Assembly (NCBI GenBank): GCA_014526335.1
Contig: JACTAT010000006.1
Coordinates: forward strand, 1,938,738-2,002,737
DNA from: Chrysaora quinquecirrha
Lineage: Eukaryota; Cnidaria; Scyphozoa; Semaeostomeae; Pelagiidae
DNA: 64,000 nt
Direction of reading: 5' to 3'
A program made the translations under genes and the position numbers. Of this stretch, positions 20,422 through 30,585 are shown piece after piece; position 1 is the first letter of the stretch; every line of letters begins with the position of its first letter. The notes under the pieces are model-generated. The model made no database searches. It had not been told where the DNA came from and saw only the letters and a list, made by a program, of their open reading frames with translations.

Positions 20422-21366
20422 GTGATCCATAATGATGATAATGCGAATGATGACATTGATGATCAGATGAACCTTTCCTGGAAGAATCCCAAAACTTTGA
20501 ATCGAAAATCGAAATTCTGTAGTTACGTATACTGTACTAATCAATTCGAACTCATCGGCTAAACTGTGTATGTAACAAATGAGTCCGTTCAGTGCACCGA
20601 AGCCTGTAATCTTCGTTTCAAATGATGAATTAAATTCTAGAACCTTCAAAAGCTATCATAAGAATTCGCATACTATGCAGATGACTATATTCGATCATTA
20701 GTAGCACTTAGAAGAATTGATTGCCAACTTTGAGTCATTCATTTTCAGATGATTCTCGAAGCCGCAAACTGTTTTGCAAAAAAATTCTTCTGTTTAACTT
20801 GGCCACAATTTCTACTGCGCCACAATCTCCTCCTCTCTTCAGCACGAAAATATCTTATACCTGAGACGACTTCTAGAAACTTCTGACAATAACAACCCAA
20901 TCAAATTGTATGAAAATATTTCAAAACAAAAAATCAAATCAAATTAGATTCGAGCAACATTTTGCAATATTGTAGTCAAACCTTTTTTTCTAAGCTCGAC
21001 CGAGCCGGCTTTTTTTGCGAGAAAATCATGGTGTCAAATTTTTAGTTTCGAAAATCTTGATGTTAGAATGTTCCTGCATAGTGGATCGAACTCACAACCC
21101 TTAGCCCAAAAATCAAGCGCATTATTCCACTGCGCTACACTAACAGTTTATACTAATTGATGTTTTTGGCAAGCAATTGCATTTGGTTAATTATGCCAAC
21201 TAACGACAACACTTAACGGCGATTTCAAAGTTTAATTCCTATCATTTGTGGTTTATCTTTTGTTACGTTTTGGCAGCAAAAAGCGTCTATGTACCTATCT
21301 ATGTACCTACCTATTTTCTATGTATACATGCGTTCCACGACACCGTTTTAATATGTCCTTCGGACA
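20077..21366 (+). mobile_element. Left arm of an 8-kb inverted repeat; element with GTCCGAAGGAC ends
   Basis: It begins AATAGCAACGCTGTAGCA ATGTCCGAAGGACG and ends TAATATGTCCTTCGGACAT. The reverse complement lies at 26825-28135. Each end carries the 11-base palindrome GTCCGAAGGAC. The interior holds a long (GAT)n tract at 20112-20450 with CATGATCATCATCG satellites, and a tRNA-like segment near 21078-21147 (GTAGCGCAGTGG read on the - strand and a GTTCGATCC-type box). Long open frames in the GAT tract are artefacts. Confidence 0.7.
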
Positions 21367-21599
21367 TAAGAATTATTGATGTGAGATGACATTGAAAGGT
21401 TGAAAGAAGAAAACAAGAGAGTGACGGACCGGATGGCCTAAGCCTAAGCCAGGCTAGGTACCCTACCTGCTATTGTTAAGCCGATTACCCTACTTGATGT
21501 AAATGCCATCGAACGCACATTAACGCACTGGGATGAACGTATTATGTATTATTAGACACTGAGATTGTATGGTCGAAAATGGTGTTCAAAACGCAAACA

Positions 21600-21950
21600 C
21601 AATAAACTGACTGTGCCAGTGGAAGAACTCTATTTCATTTGGGGCTTTTGGAATCAGTCCATTTCAAAACCAAAAAAGCTGGTTTTCTGCAGAAAGACTT
21701 TCTTCTCTTGGATTCTTCAACTAATTCTTTCTGACAGCTGCTTTCAATCTACGTCTTCATATATACTCTGCTATAGTTACTTGTTTCAGTCTGCTCTATC
21801 TGATGACTGAATTCAGGATTGTCAGATAAAAAAGCTTTTTTTAAGTATGCCCAAATATGTCTCTGCTTTTCTGTGCAATCCTGCAGTTTTGTTCCACTAA
21901 AAGAATATCTACTTTAGGTATAGAACTGTTCTTAGTCTGAACTCTATCCA
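21600..21950. repeat. Dispersed repeat with AAAAAGCTTTTTTTAAGTATG core
   Basis: The words CATTTGGGGCTTTTGGAATC, TTCTGCAGAAAGA and TTGTCAGATAAAAAAGCTTT match those at 51850-52190. A similar 3' part is at 47150-47270. It is non-coding. Confidence 0.45.
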
Positions 21951-21960
21951 TCGGACCTTC

Positions 21961-23043
21961 CTAGCATGGGCAACCCTTAATGGAAACAAAGTTCCAGCTA
22001 GTAGAGCTCCTAGGGTCACTTTCCACCTGTTTTTTCAGCAGCTGATTGTAACGAGAAAAATACTGAGCCAAGCATTTGGCAGCAAAATAACCTAGCATTT
22101 CTACTGAGGAGGGCTTTCTATTATGACCAAAGGCTCTGAGAAGCAAATTAAGACTGTTGTCATTTTGCAATAGAATACTGGGCTGTCTTGTCAATTCAGA
22201 TGTTATTTTGAATTGACTGGAACTGATGTCAGATTGAAAATTTCTGCCTTGTGAACAATACATATCAATAGCTTTAAAAGATTCAAAAAAAGTTTTCCCG
22301 TTTAATTTTCTGTCTATAAAAAAGTGGTTCAACAATAACCGTTGCCAGGCACAATCATCTATAAGATACAATATCACCTTTTCATTAAATGCTTTGCATG
22401 CAAGAGAAAGGGACTTAATGTCACTGAAACTTAGAAAACTTAACACTCTGTTTTAAACTTTTCTGTCTGCAGAGAGCAGAAAACTTGTCATGTTATTATC
22501 ATGGTCATTGGAAGAAGAATCACAACTTATAGAATTAATCTGAAAACTGAGTTCCCTCTTGTATACTGTCAACTGATCTCTGTAATTATCAAGAGATTGT
22601 TTAAGTTTATAATTATAATGATACCAGTTTGTCCAATGCTGACTACAAATATTGGCTTTAGAGCAGTCACCAATGTTTTCTAGTCTAAAATATGTTATCA
22701 TGAGCATTGTACTTTCCCAATCCCATGAATTATGTCCACCACCTCTTATTTTCTTCTTAGCAAAGATTTCAATTTAATATTAGCAAAACGGTTGGGAATA
22801 ATGCATATACTTTCTGCCTGCTTCTCAACAATGCTTGATGTGCATTTAATGATATTTTCAATATGCAAGTCAGTCTCATCATAAAATTGTGCATTGTCTG
22901 AGCTGTTTCCTGTTTTATGAAAAAGTGGAGAAACTCCAGGAGAAGGAAAGAGCACATTGCCTGGCTTTGCAGAGACTGGAGTTGAAACTTTACTCTTTTT
23001 TAGAACAGCACCTTTAGGAAGATTTAAAGGAACAGAAGAAGAG
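21961..23043 (-). pseudogene. F-box protein gene copy, broken
   Basis: Reading - from about 23043, an open frame (VPLNLPKGAVLKKSKVS ... RFANIKLKSLLRRK) meets a stop at about 22746. One extra A in the A-run there restores a continuous frame through IRGGGHNSWDWEST and YFRLENIGDCSKANICS to LLSADRKV. Then comes a TAA at about 22453, and in the same frame NRVLSFLSFSDIKSLSLACK, which is a good F-box helix pair. The frame ends at 21961 (KGCPC). Stop plus frameshift make it a probable pseudogene, although the remaining frame is long and not strongly eroded. The specific F-box family was not recognised. It lies between the outer and inner inverted-repeat arms. Confidence 0.55.
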
Positions 23044-23379
23044 GAAGATTAATAACAACCAAGTCCCTCAATATCTATCTGAAATGTTTCACTCAAACTC
23101 AAAAATTCATGGGCATAACACGAGACAAAAGCATCATTTACATGTACCTATGTTCACAACAGCAAGCCATCACAGAACATTCTTGTTTCAAGCCACTGCC
23201 GAATACAATATCTTACCATCAAGAGTGCAGCAAGTAGGCCCTTAAATGCTATTACCTCTACCACAGAAAACCAAACAACACTGATCCGACTAAACTCCAA
23301 ACAAAATCGTTCACCAGTTTTAAAGAAAATCCTACGTCCATGGCCTAAACTCACACCACAACAAGTGAAGCTTGCAAGC

Positions 23380-24222
23380 GGCTATCTTTAAAACCCGGAT
23401 CTTTAAAACCCGGAATGAGGAATCGGAATCGGAATCGGAACCGGAATCGGAATCGGAACCGGAATCGGAATCGGAATGGCTATCGGAATTATGTTAAAAC
23501 CCGGAACGAGGAATCGGAATCAGGACTGCAATCGGAATCGTCATCGATAAATGTAATTAATTTATTACGTTGATTTGTAGGCTTTCTGAAAGATCTTAAG
23601 TAGGGACAAATGACAAAGTTGAACCAGAAAATAGATTGCCCAGATGTTTGTGTAATAGAAATTGATTATTTTCATCACAGATTTTTAAAAAAATATCCGA
23701 AAGCAAAGCATGTCTTCCCTCCTCAATCGACTCAACTCAATTTTAATTAGGAGCTTTTGAATTCTGATAAACGAAGGTAACAGAAATCAACGAAAGAAAA
23801 CAGCATTGGCAATAGGAATTCAGAAAAAAGATGCAAAACGTCCAGAAATGTATTAGAAACAAAACTTTTACAAAAAATATTTTTTGAATAACTTTCCTAA
23901 GCAATATAGACAACAAAACAGTTGAGAATATCTAACTAGATAATATAGACAACAAAACAAGCTTTTAGTATTAAGAGTAATAAAAAAATGATATATGCAT
24001 TGAATGTTAATTTCAAGATTGAAATGGCAACCAGCCAAATTCACGACTGAGCGCATCAAGATGCTCTCTGCATAAGAGGGGAAGGAATTCTTTGGCTACC
24101 TTCAGATCGTTGGCGGAGAAGTTTCCATATCGTGCAAGTATGCATGCAAGTTTCATGTGAAAGTGCAAATTTTGTGGATAATCCGTGCAGGTTTTTTGTC
24201 CTGTTACCCTGTCTCTGTACTC
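23380..24222 (-). repeat. Left arm of the inner inverted repeat
   Basis: It is the near-identical reverse complement of 25216-26051. From outside in it contains GGCTATCTTTAAAACCCGG, a (GGAATC)n hexamer tract at 23405-23540, about 450 bases of unique sequence, and the 3' end of a coding frame on the - strand. Confidence 0.8.
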
Positions 24223-24530
24223 ACGTACATCCTTGCAAACAAGAACAAGATCGTGTGAGGGTCCAGAAGGTGGATAAGGGATTCCTCCTCCGCAACCATA
24301 ACATCTTGAAACAGTTGTTCCATGCACCCATTTCAGCGTGAAATTCTTTGTTGTGGGTACATAACAAGGGCGCTGCTCTGGGTTTACCCCATGTAAACCA
24401 AATGGAAAGAGAGAGGGCTGCAATGGTGAAAAACTGTTGATCGATGGGCGGACAAGTCCTTGGTTTGATTGCTGTTGCTGGCATCTCTTTAGTTTTCGTG
24501 GGAATCTTGTAAAAATCCTTTTGTTTAAAA
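24013..24530 (-). CDS. Repeat-borne ORF with CYGCG-type domain, C-terminal piece
   Basis: The frame is open upstream of the ATG at 24423 (words FPRKLKRCQQQQSNQG) and runs to a stop at 24013. Visible words are FTLKWVHGTTVSRCYGCGGG, HDLVLVCKDVREYRDRVTGQ, MKLACILARYGNFSAND and LPLLCREHLDALSREFGW. The C-x2-C followed by a later HxxxxxC resembles a zinc-binding C-terminal domain that recurs in uncharacterised, repeat-associated cnidarian proteins; this is from memory of the family style, not a search. It is probably the tail of a transposon-encoded protein. The last 70 residues are duplicated, inverted, at 25216-25425. Confidence 0.45.
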
Positions 24531-24697
24531 AGGAGTACGCTTTTTCGAGGAGTGAAATACCCTTTGGTTAAGAATTTTGTAGACTTTTGAATTATTGCCC
24601 TATCCAATTTTACAGAAACACAAGGGTCAAATTACAATTGCTCAGATTATAATCTTTCTTTGATAGGTATATCCTCTAATTTCCTTTCAGTTTTATT

Positions 24698-24962
24698 CAT
24701 TGACATTAATTACATTGTCGTCTGAGCTATATGCAACTGGAGAGGTTATGTAACATAATTCAATTTCATTTATGTTCAGAAAACTTTCGCCCTTTCAAAC
24801 TGGAAATTACTAACCTGTGTTCTCGTTTCTGAAGCCCAAATGTCAAGTAATTGGAAATTTCAATTAGGAAACGGCTTAAATGTTCTGAAGATGAGCAATA
24901 TGAAATAATGTTACATAACCTCTCCAGATGCATGCTCAGTCAAGAATGCAATTAATGTCAAT
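24698..24962. repeat. Small palindrome between the inner arms
   Basis: CATTGACATTAATT and CTGGAGAGGTTATGTAACAT on the left are met, inverted, by ATGTTACATAACCTCTCCAG and AATTAATGTCAATG on the right. It looks like a MITE whose ends are about 90 and 70 bases long. Its centre (about 24830) is offset from the axis of the inner arms (about 24717). Confidence 0.65.
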
Positions 24963-25092
24963 GAGCAAACATAAAAAGAAACAAGATGATATAATTATTA
25001 AGATTGTAATCTGCCTTTTGCCCGCCCATAACTTTAAACAAAGAGTGCATTGGGAAAACTGAGCAGATGTTGTTCGCCCCTCACTCAGTGCC

Positions 25093-25425
25093 ATGTCGGG
25101 AAAGGCGATGTATGCTGAAAATTCTCTCCCGAAGCCTAAACCCAGACCTACGTACAATCTTCCAGAATGTTCTTTGGAGAATGTGAAGTTTCTTGGCAGT
25201 ATTGGCCAAGAGACAGAGTACAGAGACAGGGTAACAGGACAAAAAACCTGCACGGATTATCCCCAAAATGTGCACTTTCACATGAAACTTGCATGCATAC
25301 TTGCACGATATGGAAACTTCTCCGCCAACGATCTGAAGGTAGCCAAAGAATTCCTTCCCCTCTTATGCAGAGAGCATCTTGATGCGCTCAGTCGTGAATT
25401 TGGCTGGTTGCCATTTCAATCTTGA
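25093..25425 (+). CDS. Repeat-borne ORF sharing its last 70 residues with 24013-24423
   Basis: An ATG frame of 110 residues. The first 40 (KAMYAENSLPKPKPRPTYNL and following) are unrelated to the other copy. From EYRDRVTGQKTC to the end it is the same as the C-terminus at 24013-24222, with one visible change in the shared part. The switch occurs exactly where the inverted-repeat arm begins (25216). So this is a duplicated gene tail fused to different upstream sequence, and expression is doubtful. Confidence 0.35.
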   Translation: MSGKAMYAENSLPKPKPRPTYNLPECSLENVKFLGSIGQETEYRDRVTGQKTCTDYPQNVHFHMKLACILARYGNFSANDLKVAKEFLPLLCREHLDALSREFGWLPFQS

Positions 25426-26051
25426 AATTAACAATCAATGCATATATCATTTTTTTTATTACTCTCAAAACTAAAAGCTTGTTTTGTTGTCTATATTATC
25501 TAGTTAGATATTCTCAACTGTTTTGTTGTCTATATTGCTTAGGAAAGTTATTCAAAAAAAATATTTTTTTGTAGAAGTTTTGTTTCTAATACATTTCTGG
25601 ACGTTTTGCATCTTTTTTCTGAATTCCTATTGCCAATGCTGTTTTCTTTCGTTGATTTCTGTTACCTTCGTTTATCAGAATTCAAAAGCTCCTAATTAAA
25701 ATTGAGTTGAGTCGATTGAGGAGGGAAGACATGCTTTGCTTTCGGATATTTTTTTAAAAATCTGTGATGAAAATAATCAATTTCTATTACACAAACATCT
25801 GGGCAATCTATTTTCTGGTTCAACTTTGTCATTTGTTCCTACTTAAGATCTTTCAGAAAGCCTACAAATCAACGTAATAAATTAATTACATTTATCGATG
25901 ACGATTCCAATTGCAATCCCGATTCCGATTCCTCGTTCCGGGTTCTTAACATAGCCATTCCGATTCCGATTCCGATTCCGGTTCCGATTCCGGTTCCGAT
26001 TCCGATTCCGGTTCCGATTCCGATTCCTCATTCCGGGTTTTAAAGATAGCC
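25216..26051 (+). repeat. Right arm of the inner inverted repeat
   Basis: It is the mirror of 23380-24222 and carries the (GATTCC)n tract at 25920-26035. Arm identity is very high by eye outside the hexamer tract, suggesting recent formation or gene conversion. Confidence 0.8.
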
Positions 26052-26824
26052 CCCTGCATCAATTTTCAGTGTCACAGAGAAAAGCTTTTGCATTTCAATG
26101 GGATCGAGTTTATGTGCAAGACATTGTTCTCAATTATTCTATTTTCGTGATGCAATATAGATATTCAAAGCATTCCGACTTGAGTTAGCCTTTGTTGTAC
26201 GAGCCTGTACAAACCCCCCGTCGAAAACGCTACAAGTGTTGGCAAGACTTTTTATTTACATTAATGAGATAATTGCGACATGTCCGCCCGGCGGCTGGGC
26301 TTTCATCTGCTGTCTACATTCTTATTTGAAAGAAGATACCAAAAGGCAGGGTTTTCTTGATACTCAAAAAGACGTTTATTTCGAAAATATTTATACAAAG
26401 TTTTCTGTTATTTCAATTCAGAAGACCAAGAGAAAGATTTTGGTATAAATTTTGTCAAGATATGTCCCTTAATTTTCGATTTCCAGCTGACCATTCCATT
26501 CCACTCCAGCATTCCATGTTTTACAGATTTTTCATCCAAAAACTCGCGTCTGGAAGTTGTCTGGGTTCAATTGTTTTGATCGCGATGGTAATTTCATGAA
26601 AATGTTTGCATATTTTAGCAATATTATGAGTTAAATAGGTTCAGAAGACTACGAGGAGCATTTTGATGTATTTTTTATTGCAAAACATCCTAAAATAAGC
26701 GTACTCCATATCACTCCACTCCACTCCACTCCACTCCACCATTCCACTCCATAATTCCACACTCCATGTTTTACAGATAGCCCTGCTGTGGTGGTAACTT
26801 TTGCGTACTTTGGTGGTGTTTTTA
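26052..26824. other. No recognised gene
   Basis: It contains a short (CCACT)n tract at 26712-26745 and several repeat-like words (CATTCCATGTTTTACAGAT occurs twice). No coding evidence is seen. Confidence 0.4.
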
Positions 26825-27917
26825 TGTCCGAAGGACATATTAAGGGGGTGTCGTGGAACGCATGTATGCATAGAAAATAGATAGATAGGTAGGCAGGCAT
26901 ATAGACGCTTTTTCGTGCCAAAACGTAACAAAAGATAAACCACAAATAATAGGAATTAAACTTTGAAATCGCCGTTAAGTGTTGTCGTTAGTGGGCATAA
27001 TTAACAAAATGCAATTGCTTGCCAAAAACATCAATTAGTATCAACTGTTAGTGTAGCGCAGTGGAATAATGCGCTTGTTTCTGGCGCTAAGGATTGCGAG
27101 CTCGATCCACGATGCAGGAAACTGAAAATTTGACACCAAGATTTTCTGGCAAAAAAGCCGGCTCGGTCGGGCTTCAAAAAAAGGTTTGACTACAATATTG
27201 CAAAATGTTGCTCAAATCTAATTTGATTTTATTTTTTATTTTGAAATATTTTCATACAATTTTGATTGGGTTGTTTTTTCTCAGAGGTTTCTAGAAGTCC
27301 TCTTACATGTAAGATATTCGTGTGAAGAGAGGAGGAGATTGTGGCGCAATAGAAATTGTTGCCAAGTTAGAAAGAAGAATTTTATTCAAAACAGTTTGCG
27401 GCTTCGAGAATTATCTGAAAATAAATGGTTCAAAATTGGCAATCAATTCTTCAAAGTGCTACTAATTATCGAATATAGTCATCTGCATAGTATGCGAATT
27501 CTTATAATAGCTTTTGGAGGTTCTAGAATGAAATTCATCATTTGAAGCGAAGATTACAGGTTTCGGTGCACTGAAGGGAGTTATTTGTTACATTCTTCCA
27601 GGAAAGATTGATCTGATCACATTGTCAACAATCGCATCATCATCATAATGGATCAATATCATCATCACCATCATCATCACAATCACCAATCATTGTCTTC
27701 AACATGATCATCATCGTTGAAGAAGATGATGATCATGTTGAAGACGATGATCATCATGTTGCAGACGATGATCATCATTTTCGTCTTCGACGTGATCATC
27801 ATCATCGTTGTCGTCGTCGTCGAGCATCATATTCATCATCATGAACAACGTCGTTAGCATGATCATTATTGTCATTATCATCCTCTTCAAAGTCGTCATC
27901 ATCTTCAAAATCATCAG

Positions 27918-28004
<87 letters not shown>

Positions 28005-28135
28005 TACCAACATAATTATCATTCTCATCATCGTTGTCTTCTTCTTCATCATCTTCGTCATTATTAACATCATCTTCATCATTATTATTATCATCATCAG
28101 CGTCCTTCGGACATTGCTACAGCGTTGCTATTTTT
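26825..28135 (-). mobile_element. Right arm of the 8-kb inverted repeat
   Basis: It is the reverse complement of 20077-21366, with clear divergence. Ends ATGTCCGAAGGACAT and GCGTCCTTCGGACAT are present, with the tRNA-like segment at about 27050-27118 and a long (ATC)n tract at 27640-28110. The arm therefore is the same element in opposite orientation. Confidence 0.7.
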
Positions 28136-28300
28136 TGCGTACTGTGGTGGTGTTTTTTGCATATCTACTGTGATGGATAAGCACAACTGTGGTGGGTTAT
28201 GCTTGATGTGGTGGTGTTTCTTGCGTACTGTGGTGGTAAGCACTACTGTGGTGGGTTATTATGCTTGATGTGGTGGTGTTTTTTTGCGTGCTGTGGCCTG
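28136..28300 (+). repeat. GTGGTGG satellite fragment
   Basis: Units such as TACTGTGGTGGTG and GGGTTATTATGCTTGATG are the same as in the foldback array at 44227-45083. This is a short, one-orientation copy abutting the inverted-repeat arm. Confidence 0.65.
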
Positions 28301-28528
28301 TGGAGCGAAACAATCAGAGCGATGATGTGTTGCGACATTACATGACAATGGATGCGATGATGCGATAGCGATGAAATGCGATGACAACGACAAAATCCCT
28401 CATTCTCGTTTCCAAATGCTTTGTGAGGCCAGACATTTAATTTGAAAAAATTTAATGGCGGCCAGCTGAATTAGAGTTGCAGGGTAAGCAAGTGCTCCAA
28501 AAACAGCAAAATTACAGTCAAAATAACC

Positions 28529-29236
28529 ATGGATAGAGGAAAAACATTGAAATTAAAGATTCGAGAAATGAACCCACACATTGTTTGCAGATTATGTGCA
28601 GGATATTTTGTCGATGCAACTACAATAGCGGAATGTTTGCACACATTTTGCAAGACGTGCATCGTAAAATATTTACAAACCAGCAAATACTGCCCAACAT
28701 GTAATACTAAAGTACATGAAACACATCCTTTAGGTAATATTCAGTTGGACAGAACTATGCAAGATATTGTTAAATGTTTTGTACCTAAATTGCCGGAGAT
28801 TGAAGAAAAGCGAAGGGTGGAATTCTACGAAAGTCGAGGCCTGCAGATAGGCCACCACGAGGGCGAGATTCCGGAAGGTGGAAAAAAAGACAAAGCAAAC
28901 GACAGAAACTATGACTTTTCAAAATACAAACCCTCATATCGTGATGATGAGCAGATATCCCTCTGTGTCGAGAAAGACAGTAATCAGAAGGAATTAGAAG
29001 GTTTTGAGGTTCCATCATTACAGAGAAAGTATTTAAGATGTTCTGTGCGAGCAAAATGTGGACATCTTATGAAGTTAATCAATAAATTAATAATGCCCCC
29101 AAGTGAACTCCGATTAGAAATTGTCTGTAATGAAAATGTTGTGCCAAGTGACAAAACTATGAAGTTTATTTGGTTAGCATACTGGGAACAGCAGCAACAA
29201 CCAGTTACTCTTTCTTACAGATTTGTCAACGATTGA
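28529..29236 (+). CDS. PCGF1: Polycomb group RING finger protein 1, single exon
   Basis: An uninterrupted 235-residue frame. The RING-HC finger is complete: C20, C23, C36, H38, C41, C44, C55, C58 (CRLCAGYF...ECLHTFCKTC...KYCPTC). The word FVDATTIAECLHTFCKTC and the following TSKYCPTC...HETHPL match PCGF1 rather than BMI1/MEL18. The C-terminal RAWUL domain (from about residue 140; ISLCVEKD, KYLRCSVRAKC, TMKFIWLAYW) binds BCOR-type partners in the family. In animals PCGF1 with RING1/2 forms the variant PRC1.1 complex, which ubiquitinates histone H2A in the nucleus. Length is close to the vertebrate protein (about 259). It has no intron, unlike its neighbours. It converges on transaldolase. Confidence 0.92.
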   Translation: MDRGKTLKLKIREMNPHIVCRLCAGYFVDATTIAECLHTFCKTCIVKYLQTSKYCPTCNTKVHETHPLGNIQLDRTMQDIVKCFVPKLPEIEEKRRVEFYESRGLQIGHHEGEIPEGGKKDKANDRNYDFSKYKPSYRDDEQISLCVEKDSNQKELEGFEVPSLQRKYLRCSVRAKCGHLMKLINKLIMPPSELRLEIVCNENVVPSDKTMKFIWLAYWEQQQQPVTLSYRFVND

Positions 29237-30585
29237 TAGCATCATCCGATCTTTCTTTGTTATAGATTGTGTTGAATTTTTCGATCAAAACTTGTAATAT
29301 TCTTAAATTTTTTTAACATCTTTGTAACAGTTAGTTTATCTTGCTCTAGATAACTTTAACTCGTATAAACAGAACAGGAAAATGCATTCAAAAACCTTAC
29401 TTGATTTCTCTTTCCGATTTTTCATTCTCCACCCTAAAAACGTCAAGATTAAAGATTTTCTGAAAGTTCTCGCTCCTTGCTTCAGAAGGAAAAACTTCCA
29501 GATACATTTTTTTCGGGAGATTGAAAGTGAAACCAGTTGTCCTAATAATGTATAGCCGTATGCGCTACTTAAGCAGCGAGCTGATTAGACTACGTTGAAA
29601 GTCGTCGCTCGTTTTCAGGTGCTATGCCATTTTTATTCCACCATACACCCAATATTTCTTCGAATAACCACCCTCCCTCGAATAAGCGCCCCCCTTTAAG
29701 CTGCCCATCAGGTTGGTCCCAGATACTTTGCATGTGCAAACTCTTGAGGGTGAATCAAGAGACACGTTTTGTCAGTTGCTGCAAAAACCTGTTTTCCGTC
29801 AGAACGCTTAGTTTACTTATAAATTTTCAAAAACTGCTCCTCTTATTTTCAAACGGATTTCAAAATAAGCGCTCCGGGCACTTGGAAGCAACAAAGCAAG
29901 CACGTCACCAATCCTACTCGGGACACGAATAAGGAATTCTTGCAGTGGAAGATCAGCACAGCAATAGAGCGATGGAAATAGGGCAAAGCAGCAGGAGCAG
30001 TAGTAATTAATCTAGGGCCAGCAAACAGGGAAACATTTAGCAATCTTTCAGAAGATTATGGGGCAATTGCACAAAACTGTGTACTTAAACAAAACGATAT
30101 TTTCAAGGAACAAAATGACTGCTAAAAGAGTTTAAACCTGAGTGCGGAGTCCAGGAAAGTATCCAATCTTCTTCCAGACAAAAATACTGCCAGCTTCCAG
30201 CTGCCAAACCTTCCTAAATTAGCAATGAAGAACGGCTGTTACTTGAGTGTGACATAAGACTATATTTTGTTCTAGCTGACCTTCCTCTGGTCAATGACCG
30301 TGTGACCGAAACTTTTTCTTCACTGTGAGTGCAGTTCTTATAAGTTCTTATTTTAGGTATAAAGGAATTATATGCACAAAGCATAGATCAAGAAAAAAAA
30401 CCAAGTTGTCGCAAATCACATCAACAAAAATAATACTAATAATATCAAATAATTTACCAGTTAAACCAATAAATAAACAAAAATCAGAAAAAGTAAAAGT
30501 TCCCATAATATATCCCCTCAGATTATGTTATCAAGGCATATGATATAAAAATATAAGTTTGTAATTGTTAATATGTTTTTAGAGT
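29237..30585. other. Intergenic space between PCGF1 and transaldolase 3' ends
   Basis: The 3' UTRs of two convergent genes are expected here. The words GAATAACCACCCTCCCTCGAA and TAAGCGCCCCCC at about 29655-29695 look like a degraded repeat. No gene was recognised. Confidence 0.45.

Noticed and set aside
21078..21147. Possible tRNA genes (also 27050-27118, 43065-43137, 55239-55320 and about 61200, 61430)
   Set aside because: A- and B-box-like words are present, but the cloverleaf does not close properly and each sits in a repeated element with a SINE-like tail, so they are tRNA-derived repeats.
27711..28173. Long open frames of poly-Met/Ile/His/Ser in GAT or ATC tracts (also 20053-20649 and 50177-50820)
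   Set aside because: They are generated by trinucleotide microsatellites and are open in several frames on both strands; no non-repetitive protein is encoded.
28785..29054. Antisense open frame over PCGF1
   Set aside because: It is the complement of a well-conserved coding region.
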